From: Micromussa lordhowensis
Taxonomy: Eukaryota; Cnidaria; Anthozoa; Scleractinia; Lobophylliidae
NCBI GenBank assembly: GCA_964020085.1
Contig: OZ026607.1
Span: 9,229,635 to 9,293,634 of the forward strand
Length of the DNA: 64,000 bases
Direction: 5' to 3'
The translations under genes and the position numbers were made by a program. Shown piece by piece: positions 20,781-35,084 of the stretch. Numbering within the stretch: the first letter of the stretch is position 1; the number at the start of each line of letters is the position of its first letter. The notes beneath the pieces were generated by a model that did no database searches, was not told where the DNA came from, and saw nothing but the letters and a program-made list of their open reading frames with translations.

Positions 20781-23643
20781 GTGGTCCAGCGGGATGAGCT
20801 GCGCGCGGCTGATCCAACTGTCGCACCTGGCGGTCGTAAGTTCAAGTCTCGATATGTCATAAAAGGAGTTATTCTCGAACGGCTTGGGGGTCGAATAACT
20901 TCTCCCCCGATCGAGATTCGAGCTCGGGCTGGGAAAAAAATCCCGGATTTTTTGCCTGAATTAATTGATTTATTTACTTAGCTACTTTTTTTTTTGCAGG
21001 CTCTTTGGTGGTTTTTTTTTCCCCTCTTTTTTTTCCCTTCTTACTTGAATGTTTTTCTTTTAATTAATTGATTGATATTTATTGAGTTTTTTCCAATGTA
21101 TTTCAAGGTTTTTGTTGTTGTTTTGGATCAGCTCTTTCCTGATTGCTGTCGATCTGAGAGACTTTGTTTCTCCTTTATCGACGTCTGATTTCTTTGCTTT
21201 TTAAACCCTCTTGCTCGGAACCAATAGACTTCTAAGACCGAGGAAGTTTGCCTAAGGTGGTTTGTTAGTCGGGAGCAATCCATGCCTTGGTTTCCCTGTG
21301 GGCAATATCGCACACAAACAGAATGCCAACCTTTGGTTTACCCACAATATATATTACCTTGTTTTCATGAAACGGAATCGATCTAGGATCAGTAAATATT
21401 TAGAAGGCTGCTTTGAAACTCGCTTGAGCCGATGAATCCTTTTAGTGAGCAACAGATCAGTCAGCTCTCGCGGTTTTGAGTGCAAGTTGTTTTTTGCTTT
21501 TATATTATTTAGAATCACCTTTCGCGTTGTTGTTGTTTTTTATTTAATTACTGTGAATCTATCAAAACATTCAGTAATATGCAATTGTGGAATTACCATA
21601 AGTAAGTTTGGCAGATCTAGTCAGAATAAGTGAGATGGGACGGCGATTGAGAGGCGACTTGGGCTGAAATATGGCGCTGATTTCATGATTTCCAGTTCCT
21701 AGTTTGTCGCCTCCTGGTGGGTGAGGGTGACGATGAGGAGAGGGTTGGAGACAACAATCCTTGAAACACTTCTGCGTCATTCTTAATTTATTGCTGTTGT
21801 TATTCTCATAGATTATTACAATTGTCGTTTCTCGGCCACTAGTAAACCCTAGTCAAGTCTCTCGTTTTAGAGAGTTGGATGTTTGAACCCAGTGAAAAGC
21901 TACAATACTGAAATATCAGTGTAATATTTCAGGTTCCTGTATGACATGGCTAGTTTTCGCAATGGATCTATTTGCCTGTATCCGCCAAAAAAATGCCACA
22001 GAATTTGACTTGTCACTGATAATCTTTGATACAATTCTGTCCTAGAGCTAGCTTTCCACAAGACTTATCGTGGCACAAATAAAAGGAAATCACTCTCCCG
22101 TATGACTTTTGAAGCCAAAAAGACTACATCCACCGTCTTTTCATCGAATCATGAATTGTACAATTTAATATGAGTGCTTCCAACAAAGAATTCGAGTCTT
22201 GGGAACACAAACCTTCACATATCAAAGCCGCGGCGGAGAAGGTCTGCATCGTCTTAAATTGACTGAATAAGGGGCTCCTACATCGAGAATCGATTGAACT
22301 TCAAGCAAACTAGGCCATAATTTAATACGAGTAAGCGAACACTCCGCATGTTGTACCTACGTCAATGATCGACCGGTAGTCACACAATCAAATCTTATTC
22401 CCGCTAGCGAATCACAGACAGTTCTCATAGTTAGGTAGGCCGAAAACGCCCCAATTTGAGAAAACAAGCAAAGCTACTCACGATCAGTCTTTGACGAGAT
22501 TTTCTTCACTCTGTCTGTGGCCATGTTTTGCTCGCAAACAGCAATGTCCCGGATGTACTTGAGTTTCATCGAGCGGGAAAGTATCGTTTCAACAGTACAA
22601 CATACTTTTTTCTAAGTCTTTAGCCACATCAATGTTCAGGCCAAATAACGCAACCAGCAGTACAAATGTCTAGTCCGTTGCACGTCTAAGCCTTGAATTG
22701 ATGTGGCTAAAGCTCTTTGCTGTCTCAAGCAAGCACAACATTATCGCCAAGCCCATGCACAGTCCAAACACCGGTTTACACATCTCAGGGCCGTTTCATG
22801 TACGATAATGGACGACGCCTGCTAGCAAATCGTTAGACTTGCACCTTCATTGGACTTAATGATGTCCTCGGGCAGACTTCCTTTAGACAGCAGTTAAAGA
22901 ACGCTAATCGGTCGGCTCCTGCTCAGAGTCACCGCTTTACCGGAGTCAGCTTTGGTTTAACCAAAATATATATTACCTTGTTAAAAATTACGAAACTTGT
23001 TTTGAATACTGATTCTGCTTGTAAAATTGCCGGCGTATTCTAACGGTGGGAAACACTCAGAAAGAGCTATGGCGTTTTCTGCTCAAAATCTTGTTCAGGC
23101 AAGCAAATTCTGCTCCGGAATCCTGCTCGAGATAAGTGACCGATCCCAGCTCAGCTACATCTTGCATCGATAAATTGTAAACACTCATTGACGTTCGCAG
23201 TGAGTCGACCAACTGTAAGCAAATCTTGCTTTGCACAGTACCTCTTGGTAGCTGTGATAGCGAACTCTTCTGGTTTAATAAACTTGCCGGCAATTAAAAG
23301 CAACAGTTACGAACGATACTCAGAACTTTCAGTTAGTTTTGAAGTGTATGTCTGTTTCCAAATTTTCGACCGTTACCTTCTTGGTTTCTCGCTGTTTCAA
23401 ATCGTTTCCGAAAAATACTCGATTTCGGCTCAAAAATGCGCAATTCTATTCGGCACAATTCTGGATGACCACAGTAATGAATAATGCTTGCGTTTCTAGC
23501 GGCACAATCTATCCAAACCTCAGGTCTATCTATAACTAGTAGAATACAATCCCACTCTCTGATTAAGCGAGCCAGCAATTTTCAATTATCAGCACGTACT
23601 ATACGCATCTTAATTTTTTGTCAACAACCCAAGGGATTTCCAG
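20781..23643. repeat. Array unit 5
   Basis: 2863 bp. CTCTTTCC and CGGAATCG variants at its start; CAATTATC at its end. Confidence 0.9.
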
Positions 23644-26504
23644 GTGGTCCAGCGGGATGAGCTGCGCGCGGCTGATCCAACTGTCGCACCTGGCGGTCGT
23701 AAGTTCAAGTCTCGATATGTCATAAAAGGAGTTATTCTCGAACGGCTTGGGGGTCGAATAACTTCTCCCCCGATCGAGATTCGAGCTCGGGCTGGGAAAA
23801 AAATCCCGGATTTTTTGCCTGAATTAATTGATTTATTTACTTAGCTACTTTTTTTTTTGCAGGCTCTTTGGTGGTTTTTTTTTCCCCTCTTTTTTTTCCC
23901 TTCTTACTTGAATGTTTTTCTTTTAATTAATTGATTGATATTTATTGAGTTTTTTCCAATGTATTTCAAGGTTTTTGTTGTTGTTTTGGATCAGCTCTTT
24001 CCTGATTGCTGTCGATCTGAGAGACTTTGTTTCTCCTTTATCGACGTCTGATTTCTTTGCTTTTTAAACCCTCTTGCTCGGAACCAATAGACTTCTAAGA
24101 CCGAGGAAGTTTGCCTAAGGTGGTTTGTTAGTCGGGAGCAATCCATGCCTTGGTTTCCCTGTGGGCAATATCGCACACAAACAGAATGCCAACCTTTGGT
24201 TTACCCACAATATATATTACCTTGTTTTCATGAAACGGAATCGATCTAGGATCAGTAAATATTTAGAAGGCTGCTTTGAAACTCGCTTGAGCCGATGAAT
24301 CCTTTTAGTGAGCAACAGATCAGTCAGCTCTCGCGGTTTTGAGTGCAAGTTGTTTTTTGCTTTTATATTATTTAGAATCACCTTTCGCGTTGTTGTTGTT
24401 TTTTATTTAATTACTGTGAATCTATCAAAACATTCAGTAATATGCAATTGTGGAATTACCATAAGTAAGTTTGGCAGATCTAGTCAGAATAAGTGAGATG
24501 GGACGGCGATTGAGAGGCGACTTGGGCTGAAATATGGCGCTGATTTCATGATTTCCAGTTCCTAGTTTGTCGCCTCCTGGTGGGTGAGGGTGACGATGAG
24601 GAGAGGGTTGGAGACAACAATCCTTGAAACACTTCTGCGTCATTCTTAATTTATTGCTGTTGTTATTCTCATAGATTATTACAATTGTCGTTTCTCGGCC
24701 ACTAGTAAACCCTAGTCAAGTCTCTCGTTTTAGAGAGTTGGATGTTTGAACCCAGTGAAAAGCTACAATACTGAAATATCAGTGTAATATTTCAGGTTCC
24801 TGTATGACATGGCTAGTTTTCGCAATGGATCTATTTGCCTGTATCCGCCAAAAAAATGCCACAGAATTTGACTTGTCACTGATAATCTTTGATACAATTC
24901 TGTCCTAGAGCTAGCTTTCCACAAGACTTATCGTGGCACAAATAAAAGGAAATCACTCTCCCGTATGACTTTTGAAGCCAAAAAGACTACATCCACCGTC
25001 TTTTCATCGAATCATGAATTGTACAATTTAATATGAGTGCTTCCAACAAAGAATTCGAGTCTTGGGAACACAAACCTTCACATATCAAAGCCGCGGCGGA
25101 GAAGGTCTGCATCGTCTTAAATTGACTGAATAAGGGGCTCCTACATCGAGAATCGATTGAACTTCAAGCAAACTAGGCCATAATTTAATACGAGTAAGCG
25201 AACACTCCGCATGTTGTACCTACGTCAATGATCGACCGGTAGTCACACAATCAAATCTTATTCCCGCTAGCGAATCACAGACAGTTCTCATAGTTAGGTA
25301 GGCCGAAAACGCCCCAATTTGAGAAAACAAGCAAAGCTACTCACGATCAGTCTTTGACGAGATTTTCTTCACTCTGTCTGTGGCCATGTTTTGCTCGCAA
25401 ACAGCAATGTCCCGGATGTACTTGAGTTTCATCGAGCGGGAAAGTATCGTTTCAACAGTACAACATACTTTTTTCTAAGTCTTTAGCCACATCAATGTTC
25501 AGGCCAAATAACGCAACCAGCAGTACAAATGTCTAGTCCGTTGCACGTCTAAGCCTTGAATTGATGTGGCTAAAGCTCTTTGCTGTCTCAAGCAAGCACA
25601 ACATTATCGCCAAGCCCATGCACAGTCCAAACACCGGTTTACACATCTCAGGGCCGTTTCATGTACGATAATGGACGACGCCTGCTAGCAAATCGTTAGA
25701 CTTGCACCTTCATTGGACTTAATGATGTCCTCGGGCAGACTTCCTTTAGACAGCAGTTAAAGAACGCTAATCGGTCGGCTCCTGCTCAAAGTCACCGCTT
25801 TACCGGAGTCAGCTTTGGTTTAACCAAAATATATATTACCTTGTTAAAAATTACGAAACTTGTTTTGAATACTGATTCTGCTTGTAAAATTGCCGGCGTA
25901 TTCTAACGGTGGGAAACACTCAGAAAGAGCTATGGCGTTTTCTGCTCAAAATCTTGTTCAGGCAAGCAAATTCTGCTCCGGAATCCTGCTCGAGATAAGT
26001 GACCGATCCCAGCTCAGCTACATCTTGCATCGATAAATTGTAAACACTCATTGACGTTCGCAGTGAGTCGACCAACTGTAAGCAAATCTTGCTTTGCACA
26101 GTACCTCTTGGTAGCTGTGATAGCGAACTCTTCTGGTTTAATAAACTTGCCGGCAATTAAAAGCAACAGTTACGAACGATACTCAGAACTTTCAGTTAGT
26201 TTTGAAGTGTATGTCTGTTTCCAAATTTTCGACCGTTACCTTCTTGGTTTCTCGCTGTTTCAAATCGTTTCCGAAAAATACTCGATTTCGGCTCAAAAAT
26301 GCGCAATTCTATTCGGCACAATTCTGGATGACCACAGTAATGAATAATGCTTGCGTTTCTAGCGGCACAATCTATCCAAACCTCAGGTCTATCTATAACT
26401 AGTAGAATACAATCCCACTCTCTGATTAAGCGAGCCAGCAATTTTCATATCAGCACGTACTATACGCATCTTAATTTTTTGTCAACAACCCAAGGGATTT
26501 CCAG
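23644..26504. repeat. Array unit 6
   Basis: 2861 bp. CTCTTTCC and CGGAATCG at its start; ends with CATATC. Last unit carrying CACCTTTCGCG, which becomes CACATTTCGCG from unit 7 onward. Confidence 0.9.
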
Positions 26505-29364
26505 GTGGTCCAGCGGGATGAGCTGCGCGCGGCTGATCCAACTGTCGCACCTGGCGGTCGTAAGTTCAAGTCTCGATATGTCATAAAAGGAGTTATTCTC
26601 GAACGGCTTGGGGGTCGAATAACTTCTCCCCCGATCGAGATTCGAGCTCGGGCTGGGAAAAAAATCCCGGATTTTTTGCCTGAATTAATTGATTTATTTA
26701 CTTAGCTACTTTTTTTTTTGCAGGCTCTTTGGTGGTTTTTTTTCCCCTCTTTTTTTTCCCTTCTTACTTGAATGTTTTTCTTTTAATTAATTGATTGATA
26801 TTTATTGAGTTTTTTCCAATGTATTTCAAGGTTTTTGTTGTTGTTTTGGATCAGCTTTTTCCTGATTGCTGTCGATCTGAGAGACTTTGTTTCTCCTTTA
26901 TCGACGTCTGATTTCTTTGCTTTTTAAACCCTCTTGCTCGGAACCAATAGACTTCTAAGATCGAGGAAGTTTGCCTAAGGTGGTTTGTTAGTCGGGAGCA
27001 ATCCATGCCTTGGTTTCCCTGTGGGCAATATCGCACACAAACAGAATGCCAACCTTTGGTTTACCCACAATATATATTACCTTGTTTTCATGAAACGTAA
27101 TCGATCTAGGATCAGTAAATATTTAGAAGGCTGCTTTGAAACTCGCTTGAGCCGATGAATCCTTTTAGTGAGCAACAGATCAGTCAGCTCTCGCGGTTTT
27201 GAGTGCAAGTTGTTTTTTGCTTTTATATTATTTAGAATCACATTTCGCGTTGTTGTTGTTTTTTATTTAATTACTGTGAATCTATCAAAACATTCAGTAA
27301 TATGCAATTGTGGAATTACCATAAGTAAGTTTGGCAGATCTAGTCAGAATAAGTGAGATGGGACGGCGATTGAGAGGCGACTTGGGCTGAAATATGGCGC
27401 TGATTTCATGATTTCCAGTTCCTAGTTTGTCGCCTCCTGGTGGGTGAGGGTGACGATGAGGAGAGGGTTGGAGACAACAATCCTTGAAACACTTCTGCGT
27501 CATTCTTAATTTATTGCTGTTGTTATTCTCATAGATTATTACAATTGTCGTTTCTCGGCCACTAGTAAACCCTAGTCAAGTCTCTCGTTTTAGAGAGTTG
27601 GATGTTTGAACCCAGTGAAAAGCTACAATACTGAAATATCAGTGTAATATTTCAGGTTCCTGTATGACATGGCTAGTTTTCGCAATGGATCTATTTGCCT
27701 GTATCCGCCAAAAAAATGCCACAGAATTTGACTTGTCACTGATAATCTTTGATACAATTCTGTCCTAGAGCTAGCTTTCCACAAGACTTATCGTGGCACA
27801 AATAAAAGGAAATCACTCTCCCGTATGACTTTTGAAGCCAAAAAGACTACATCCACCGTCTTTTCATCGAATCATGAATTGTACAATTTAATATGAGTGC
27901 TTCCAACAAAGAATTCGAGTCTTGGGAACACAAACCTTCACATATCAAAGCCGCGGCGGAGAAGGTCTGCATCGTCTTAAATTGACTGAATAAGGGGCTC
28001 CTACATCGAGAATCGATTGAACTTCAAGCAAACTAGGCCATAATTTAATACGAGTAAGCGAACACTCCGCATGTTGTACCTACGTCAATGATCGACCGGT
28101 AGTCACACAATCAAATCTTATTCCCGCTAGCGAATCACAGACAGTTCTCATAGTTAGGTAGGCCGAAAACGCCCCAATTTGAGAAAACAAGCAAAGCTAC
28201 TCACGATCAGTCTTTGACGAGATTTTCTTCACTCTGTCTGTGGCCATGTTTTGCTCGCAAACAGCAATGTCCCGGATGTACTTGAGTTTCATCGAGCGGG
28301 AAAGTATCGTTTCAACAGTACAACATACTTTTTTCTAAGTCTTTAGCCACATCAATGTTCAGGCCAAATAACGCAACCAGCAGTACAAATGTCTAGTCCG
28401 TTGCACGTCTAAGCCTTGAATTGATGTGGCTAAAGCTCTTTGCTGTCTCAAGCAAGCACAACATTATCGCCAAGCCCATGCACAGTCCAAACACCGGTTT
28501 ACACATCTCAGGGCCGTTTCATGTACGATAATGGACGACGCCTGCTAGCAAATCGTTAGACTTGCACCTTCATTGGACTTAATGATGTCCTCGGGCAGAC
28601 TTCCTTTAGACAGCAGTTAAAGAACGCTAATCGGTCGGCTCCTGCTCAAAGTCACCGCTTTACCGGAGTCAGCTTTGGTTTAACCAAAATATATATTACC
28701 TTGTTAAAAATTACGAAACTTGTTTTGAATACTGATTCTGCTTGTAAAATTGCCGGCGTATTCTAACGGTGGGAAACACTCAGAAAGAGCTATGGCGTTT
28801 TCTGCTCAAAATCTTGTTCAGGCAAGCAAATTCTGCTCCGGAATCCTGCTCGAGATAAGTGACCGATCCCAGCTCAGCTACATCTTGCATCGATAAATTG
28901 TAAACACTCATTGACGTTCGCAGTGAGTCGACCAACTGTAAGCAAATCTTGCTTTGCACAGTACCTCTTGGTAGCTGTGATAGCGAACTCTTCTGGTTTA
29001 ATAAACTTGCCGGCAATTAAAAGCAACAGTTACGAACGATACTCAGAACTTTCAGTTAGTTTTGAAGTGTATGTCTGTTTCCAAATTTTCGACCGTTACC
29101 TTCTTGGTTTCTCGCTGTTTCAAATCGTTTCCGAAAAATACTCGATTTCGGCTCAAAAATGCGCAATTCTATTCGGCACAATTCTGGATGACCACAGTAA
29201 TGAATAATGCTTGCGTTTCTAGCGGCACAATCTATCCAAACCTCAGGTCTATCTATAACTAGTAGAATACAATCCCACTCTCTGATTAAGCGAGCCAGCA
29301 ATTTTCATATCAGCACGTACTATACGCATCTTAATTTTTTGTCAACAACCCAAGGGATTTCCAG
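26505..29364. repeat. Array unit 7
   Basis: 2860 bp. Private substitution AAGATCGAGG near 26957 (AAGACCGAGG elsewhere). Confidence 0.9.
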
Positions 29365-32224
29365 GTGGTCCAGCGGGATGAGCTGCGCGCGGCTGATCCA
29401 ACTGTCGCACCTGGCGGTCGTAAGTTCAAGTCTCGATATGTCATAAAAGGAGTTATTCTCGAACGGCTTGGGGGTCGAATAACTTCTCCCCCGATCGAGA
29501 TTCGAGCTCGGGCTGGGAAAAAAATCCCGGATTTTTTGCCTGAATTAATTGATTTATTTACTTAGCTACCTTTTTTTTTGCAGGCTCTTTGGTGGTTTTT
29601 TTTCCCCTCTTTTTTTTCCCTTCTTACTTGAATGTTTTTCTTTTAATTAATTGATTGATATTTATTGAGTTTTTTCCAATGTATTTCAAGGTTTTTGTTG
29701 TTGTTTTGGATCAGCTTTTTCCTGATTGCTGTCGATCTGAGAGACTTTGTTTCTCCTTTATCGACGTCTGATTTCTTTGCTTTTTAAACCCTCTTGCTCG
29801 GAACCAATAGACTTCTAAGACCGAGGAAGTTTGCCTAAGGTGGTTTGTTAGTCGGGAGCAATCCATGCCTTGGTTTCCCTGTGGGCAATATCGCACACAA
29901 ACAGAATGCCAACCTTTGGTTTACCCACAATATATATTACCTTGTTTTCATGAAACGTAATCGATCTAGGATCAGTAAATATTTAGAAGGCTGCTTTGAA
30001 ACTCGCTTGAGCCGATGAATCCTTTTAGTGAGCAACAGATCAGTCAGCTCTCGCGGTTTTGAGTGCAAGTTGTTTTTTGCTTTTATATTATTTAGAATCA
30101 CATTTCGCGTTGTTGTTGTTTTTTATTTAATTACTGTGAATCTATCAAAACATTCAGTAATATGCAATTGTGGAATTACCATAAGTAAGTTTGGCAGATC
30201 TAGTCAGAATAAGTGAGATGGGACGGCGATTGAGAGGCGACTTGGGCTGAAATATGGCGCTGATTTCATGATTTCCAGTTCCTAGTTTGTCGCCTCCTGG
30301 TGGGTGAGGGTGACGATGAGGAGAGGGTTGGAGACAACAATCCTTGAAACACTTCTGCGTCATTCTTAATTTATTGCTGTTGTTATTCTCATAGATTATT
30401 ACAATTGTCGTTTCTCGGCCACTAGTAAACCCTAGTCAAGTCTCTCGTTTTAGAGAGTTGGATGTTTGAACCCAGTGAAAAGCTACAATACTGAAATATC
30501 AGTGTAATATTTCAGGTTCCTGTATGACATGGCTAGTTTTCGCAATGGATCTATTTGCCTGTATCCGCCAAAAAAATGCCACAGAATTTGACTTGTCACT
30601 GATAATCTTTGATACAATTCTGTCCTAGAGCTAGCTTTCCACAAGACTTATCGTGGCACAAATAAAAGGAAATCACTCTCCCGTATGACTTTTGAAGCCA
30701 AAAAGACTACATCCACCGTCTTTTCATCGAATCATGAATTGTACAATTTAATATGAGTGCTTCCAACAAAGAATTCGAGTCTTGGGAACACAAACCTTCA
30801 CATATCAAAGCCGCGGCGGAGAAGGTCTGCATCGTCTTAAATTGACTGAATAAGGGGCTCCTACATCGAGAATCGATTGAACTTCAAGCAAACTAGGCCA
30901 TAATTTAATACGAGTAAGCGAACACTCCGCATGTTGTACCTACGTCAATGATCGACCGGTAGTCACACAATCAAATCTTATTCCCGCTAGCGAATCACAG
31001 ACAGTTCTCATAGTTAGGTAGGCCGAAAACGCCCCAATTTGAGAAAACAAGCAAAGCTACTCACGATCAGTCTTTGACGAGATTTTCTTCACTCTGTCTG
31101 TGGCCATGTTTTGCTCGCAAACAGCAATGTCCCGGATGTACTTGAGTTTCATCGAGCGGGAAAGTATCGTTTCAACAGTACAACATACTTTTTTCTAAGT
31201 CTTTAGCCACATCAATGTTCAGGCCAAATAACGCAACCAGCAGTACAAATGTCTAGTCCGTTGCACGTCTAAGCCTTGAATTGATGTGGCTAAAGCTCTT
31301 TGCTGTCTCAAGCAAGCACAACATTATCGCCAAGCCCATGCACAGTCCAAACACCGGTTTACACATCTCAGGGCCGTTTCATGTACGATAATGGACGACG
31401 CCTGCTAGCAAATCGTTAGACTTGCACCTTCATTGGACTTAATGATGTCCTCGGGCAGACTTCCTTTAGACAGCAGTTAAAGAACGCTAATCGGTCGGCT
31501 CCTGCTCAAAGTCACTGCTTTACCGGAGTCAGCTTTGGTTTAACCAAAATATATATTACCTTGTTAAAAATTACGAAACTTGTTTTGAATACTGATTCTG
31601 CTTGTAAAATTGCCGGCGTATTCTAACGGTGGGAAACACTCAGAAAGAGCTATGGCGTTTTCTGCTCAAAATCTTGTTCAGGCAAGCAAATTCTGCTCCG
31701 GAATCCTGCTCGAGATAAGTGACCGATCCCAGCTCAGCTACATCTTGCATCGATAAATTGTAAACACTCATTGACGTTCGCAGTGAGTCGACCAACTGTA
31801 AGCAAATCTTGCTTTGCACAGTACCTCTTGGTAGCTGTGATAGCGAACTCTTCTGGTTTAATAAACTTGCCGGCAATTAAAAGCAACAGTTACGAACGAT
31901 ACTCAGAACTTTCAGTTAGTTTTGAAGTGTATGTCTGTTTCCAAATTTTCGACCGTTACCTTCTTGGTTTCTCGCTGTTTCAAATCGTTTCCGAAAAATA
32001 CTCGATTTCGGCTCAAAAATGCGCAATTCTATTCGGCACAATTCTGGATGACCACAGTAATGAATAATGCTTGCGTTTCTAGCGGCACAATCTATCCAAA
32101 CCTCAGGTCTATCTATAACTAGTAGAATACAATCCCACTCTCTGATTAAGCGAGCCAGCAATTTTCATATCAGCACGTACTATACGCATCTTAATTTTTT
32201 GTCAACAACCCAAGGGATTTCCAG
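29365..32224. repeat. Array unit 8
   Basis: 2860 bp. Private GCTACC before the T run near 29565 and GTCACTGC near 31511. Confidence 0.9.
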
Positions 32225-35084
32225 GTGGTCCAGCGGGATGAGCTGCGCGCGGCTGATCCAACTGTCGCACCTGGCGGTCGTAAGTTCAAGTCTCGATATG
32301 TCATAAAAGGAGTTATTCTCGAACGGCTTGGGGGTCGAATAACTTCTCCCCCGATCGAGATTCGAGCTCGGGCTGGGAAAAAAATCCCGGATTTTTTGCC
32401 TGAATTAATTGATTTATTTACTTAGCTACTTTTTTTTTTGCAGGCTCTTTGGTGGTTTTTTTTCCCCTCTTTTTTTTCCCTTCTTACTTGAATGTTTTTC
32501 TTTTAATTAATTGATTGATATTTATTGAGTTTTTTCCAATGTATTTCAAGGTTTTTGTTGTTGTTTTGGATCAGCTTTTTCCTGATTGCTGTCGATCTGA
32601 GAGACTTTGTTTCTCCTTTATCGACGTCTGATTTCTTTGCTTTTTAAACCCTCTTGCTCGGAACCAATAGACTTCTAAGACCGAGGAAGTTTGCCTAAGG
32701 TGGTTTGTTAGTCGGGAGCAATCCATGCCTTGGTTTCCCTGTGGGCAATATCGCACACAAACAGAATGCCAACCTTTGGTTTACCCACAATATATATTAC
32801 CTTGTTTTCATGAAACGTAATCGATCTAGGATCAGTAAATATTTAGAAGGCTGCTTTGAAACTCTCTTGAGCCGATGAATCCTTTTAGTGAGCAACAGAT
32901 CAGTCAGCTCTCGCGGTTTTGAGTGCAAGTTGTTTTTTGCTTTTATATTATTTAGAATCACATTTCGCGTTGTTGTTGTTTTTTATTTAATTACTGTGAA
33001 TCTATCAAAACATTCAGTAATATGCAATTGTGGAATTACCATAAGTAAGTTTGGCAGATCTAGTCAGAATAAGTGAGATGGGACGGCGATTGAGAGGCGA
33101 CTTGGGCTGAAATATGGCGCTGATTTCATGATTTCCAGTTCCTAGTTTGTCGCCTCCTGGTGGGTGAGGGTGACGATGAGGAGAGGGTTGGAGACAACAA
33201 TCCTTGAAACACTTCTGCGTCATTCTTAATTTATTGCTGTTGTTATTCTCATAGATTATTACAATTGTCGTTTCTCGGCCACTAGTAAACCCTAGTCAAG
33301 TCTCTCGTTTTAGAGAGTTGGATGTTTGAACCCAGTGAAAAGCTACAATACTGAAATATCAGTGTAATATTTCAGGTTCCTGTATGACATGGCTAGTTTT
33401 CGCAATGGATCTATTTGCCTGTATCCGCCAAAAAAATGCCACAGAATTTGACTTGTCACTGATAATCTTTGATACAATTCTGTCCTAGAGCTAGCTTTCC
33501 ACAAGACTTATCGTGGCACAAATAAAAGGAAATCACTCTCCCGTATGACTTTTGAAGCCAAAAAGACTACATCCACCGTCTTTTCATCGAATCATGAATT
33601 GTACAATTTAATATGAGTGCTTCCAACAAAGAATTCGAGTCTTGGGAACACAAACCTTCACATATCAAAGCCGCGGCGGAGAAGGTCTGCATCGTCTTAA
33701 ATTGACTGAATAAGGGGCTCCTACATCGAGAATCGATTGAACTTCAAGCAAACTAGGCCATAATTTAATACGAGTAAGCGAACACTCCGCATGTTGTACC
33801 TACGTCAATGATCGACCGGTAGTCACACAATCAAATCTTATTCCCGCTAGCGAATCACAGACAGTTCTCATAGTTAGGTAGGCCCTAAACGCCCCAATTT
33901 GAGAAAACAAGCAAAGCTACTCACGATCAGTCTTTGACGAGATTTTCTTCACTCTGTCTGTGGCCATGTTTTGCTCGCAAACAGCAATGTCCCGGATGTA
34001 CTTGAGTTTCATCGAGCGGGAAAGTATCGTTTCAACAGTACAACATACTTTTTTCTAAGTCTTTAGCCACATCAATGTTCAGGCCAAATAACGCAACCAG
34101 CAGTGCAAATGTCTAGTCCGTTGCACGTCTAAGCCTTGAATTGATGTGGCTAAAGCTCTTTGCTGTCTCAAGCAAGCACAACATTATCGCCAAGCCCATG
34201 CACAGTCCAAACACCGGTTTACACATCTCAGGGCCGTTTCATGTACGATAATGGACGACGCCTGCTAGCAAATCGTTAGACTTGCACCTTCATTGGACTT
34301 AATGATGTCCTCGGGCAGACTTCCTTTAGACAGCAGTTAAAGAACGCTAATCGGTCGGCTCCTGCTCAAAGTCACCGCTTTACCGGAGTCAGCTTTGGTT
34401 TAACCAAAATATATATTACCTTGTTAAAAATTACGAAACTTGTTTTGAATACTGATTCTGCTTGTAAAATTGCCGGCGTATTCTAACGGTGGGAAACACT
34501 CAGAAAGAGCTATGGCGTTTTCTGCTCAAAATCTTGTTCAGGCAAGCAAATTCTGCTCCGGAATCCTGCTCGAGATAAGTGACCGATCCCAGCTCAGCTA
34601 CATCTTGCATCGATAAATTGTAAACACTCATTGACGTTCGCAGTGAGTCGACCAACTGTAAGCAAATCTTGCTTTGCACAGTACCTCTTGGTAGCTGTGA
34701 TAGCGAACTCTTCTGGTTTAATAAACTTGCCGGCAATTAAAAGCAACAGTTACGAACGATACTCAGAACTTTCAGTTAGTTTTGAAGTGTATGTCTGTTT
34801 CCAAATTTTCGACCGTTACCTTCTTGGTTTCTCGCTGTTTCAAATCGTTTCCGAAAAATACTCGATTTCGGCTCAAAAATGCGCAATTCTATTCGGCACA
34901 ATTCTGGATGACCACAGTAATGAATAATGCTTGCGTTTCTAGCGGCACAATCTATCCAAACCTCAGGTCTATCTATAACTAGTAGAATACAATCCCACTC
35001 TCTGATTAAGCGAGCCAGCAATTTTCATATCAGCACGTACTATACGCATCTTAATTTTTTGTCAACAACCCAAGGGATTTCCAG
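32225..35084. repeat. Array unit 9
   Basis: 2860 bp. Private CTCTCTTGAGCC near 32863 and AGTGCAAAT near 34103; first unit with GGCCCTAAAC (near 33882). Confidence 0.9.
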
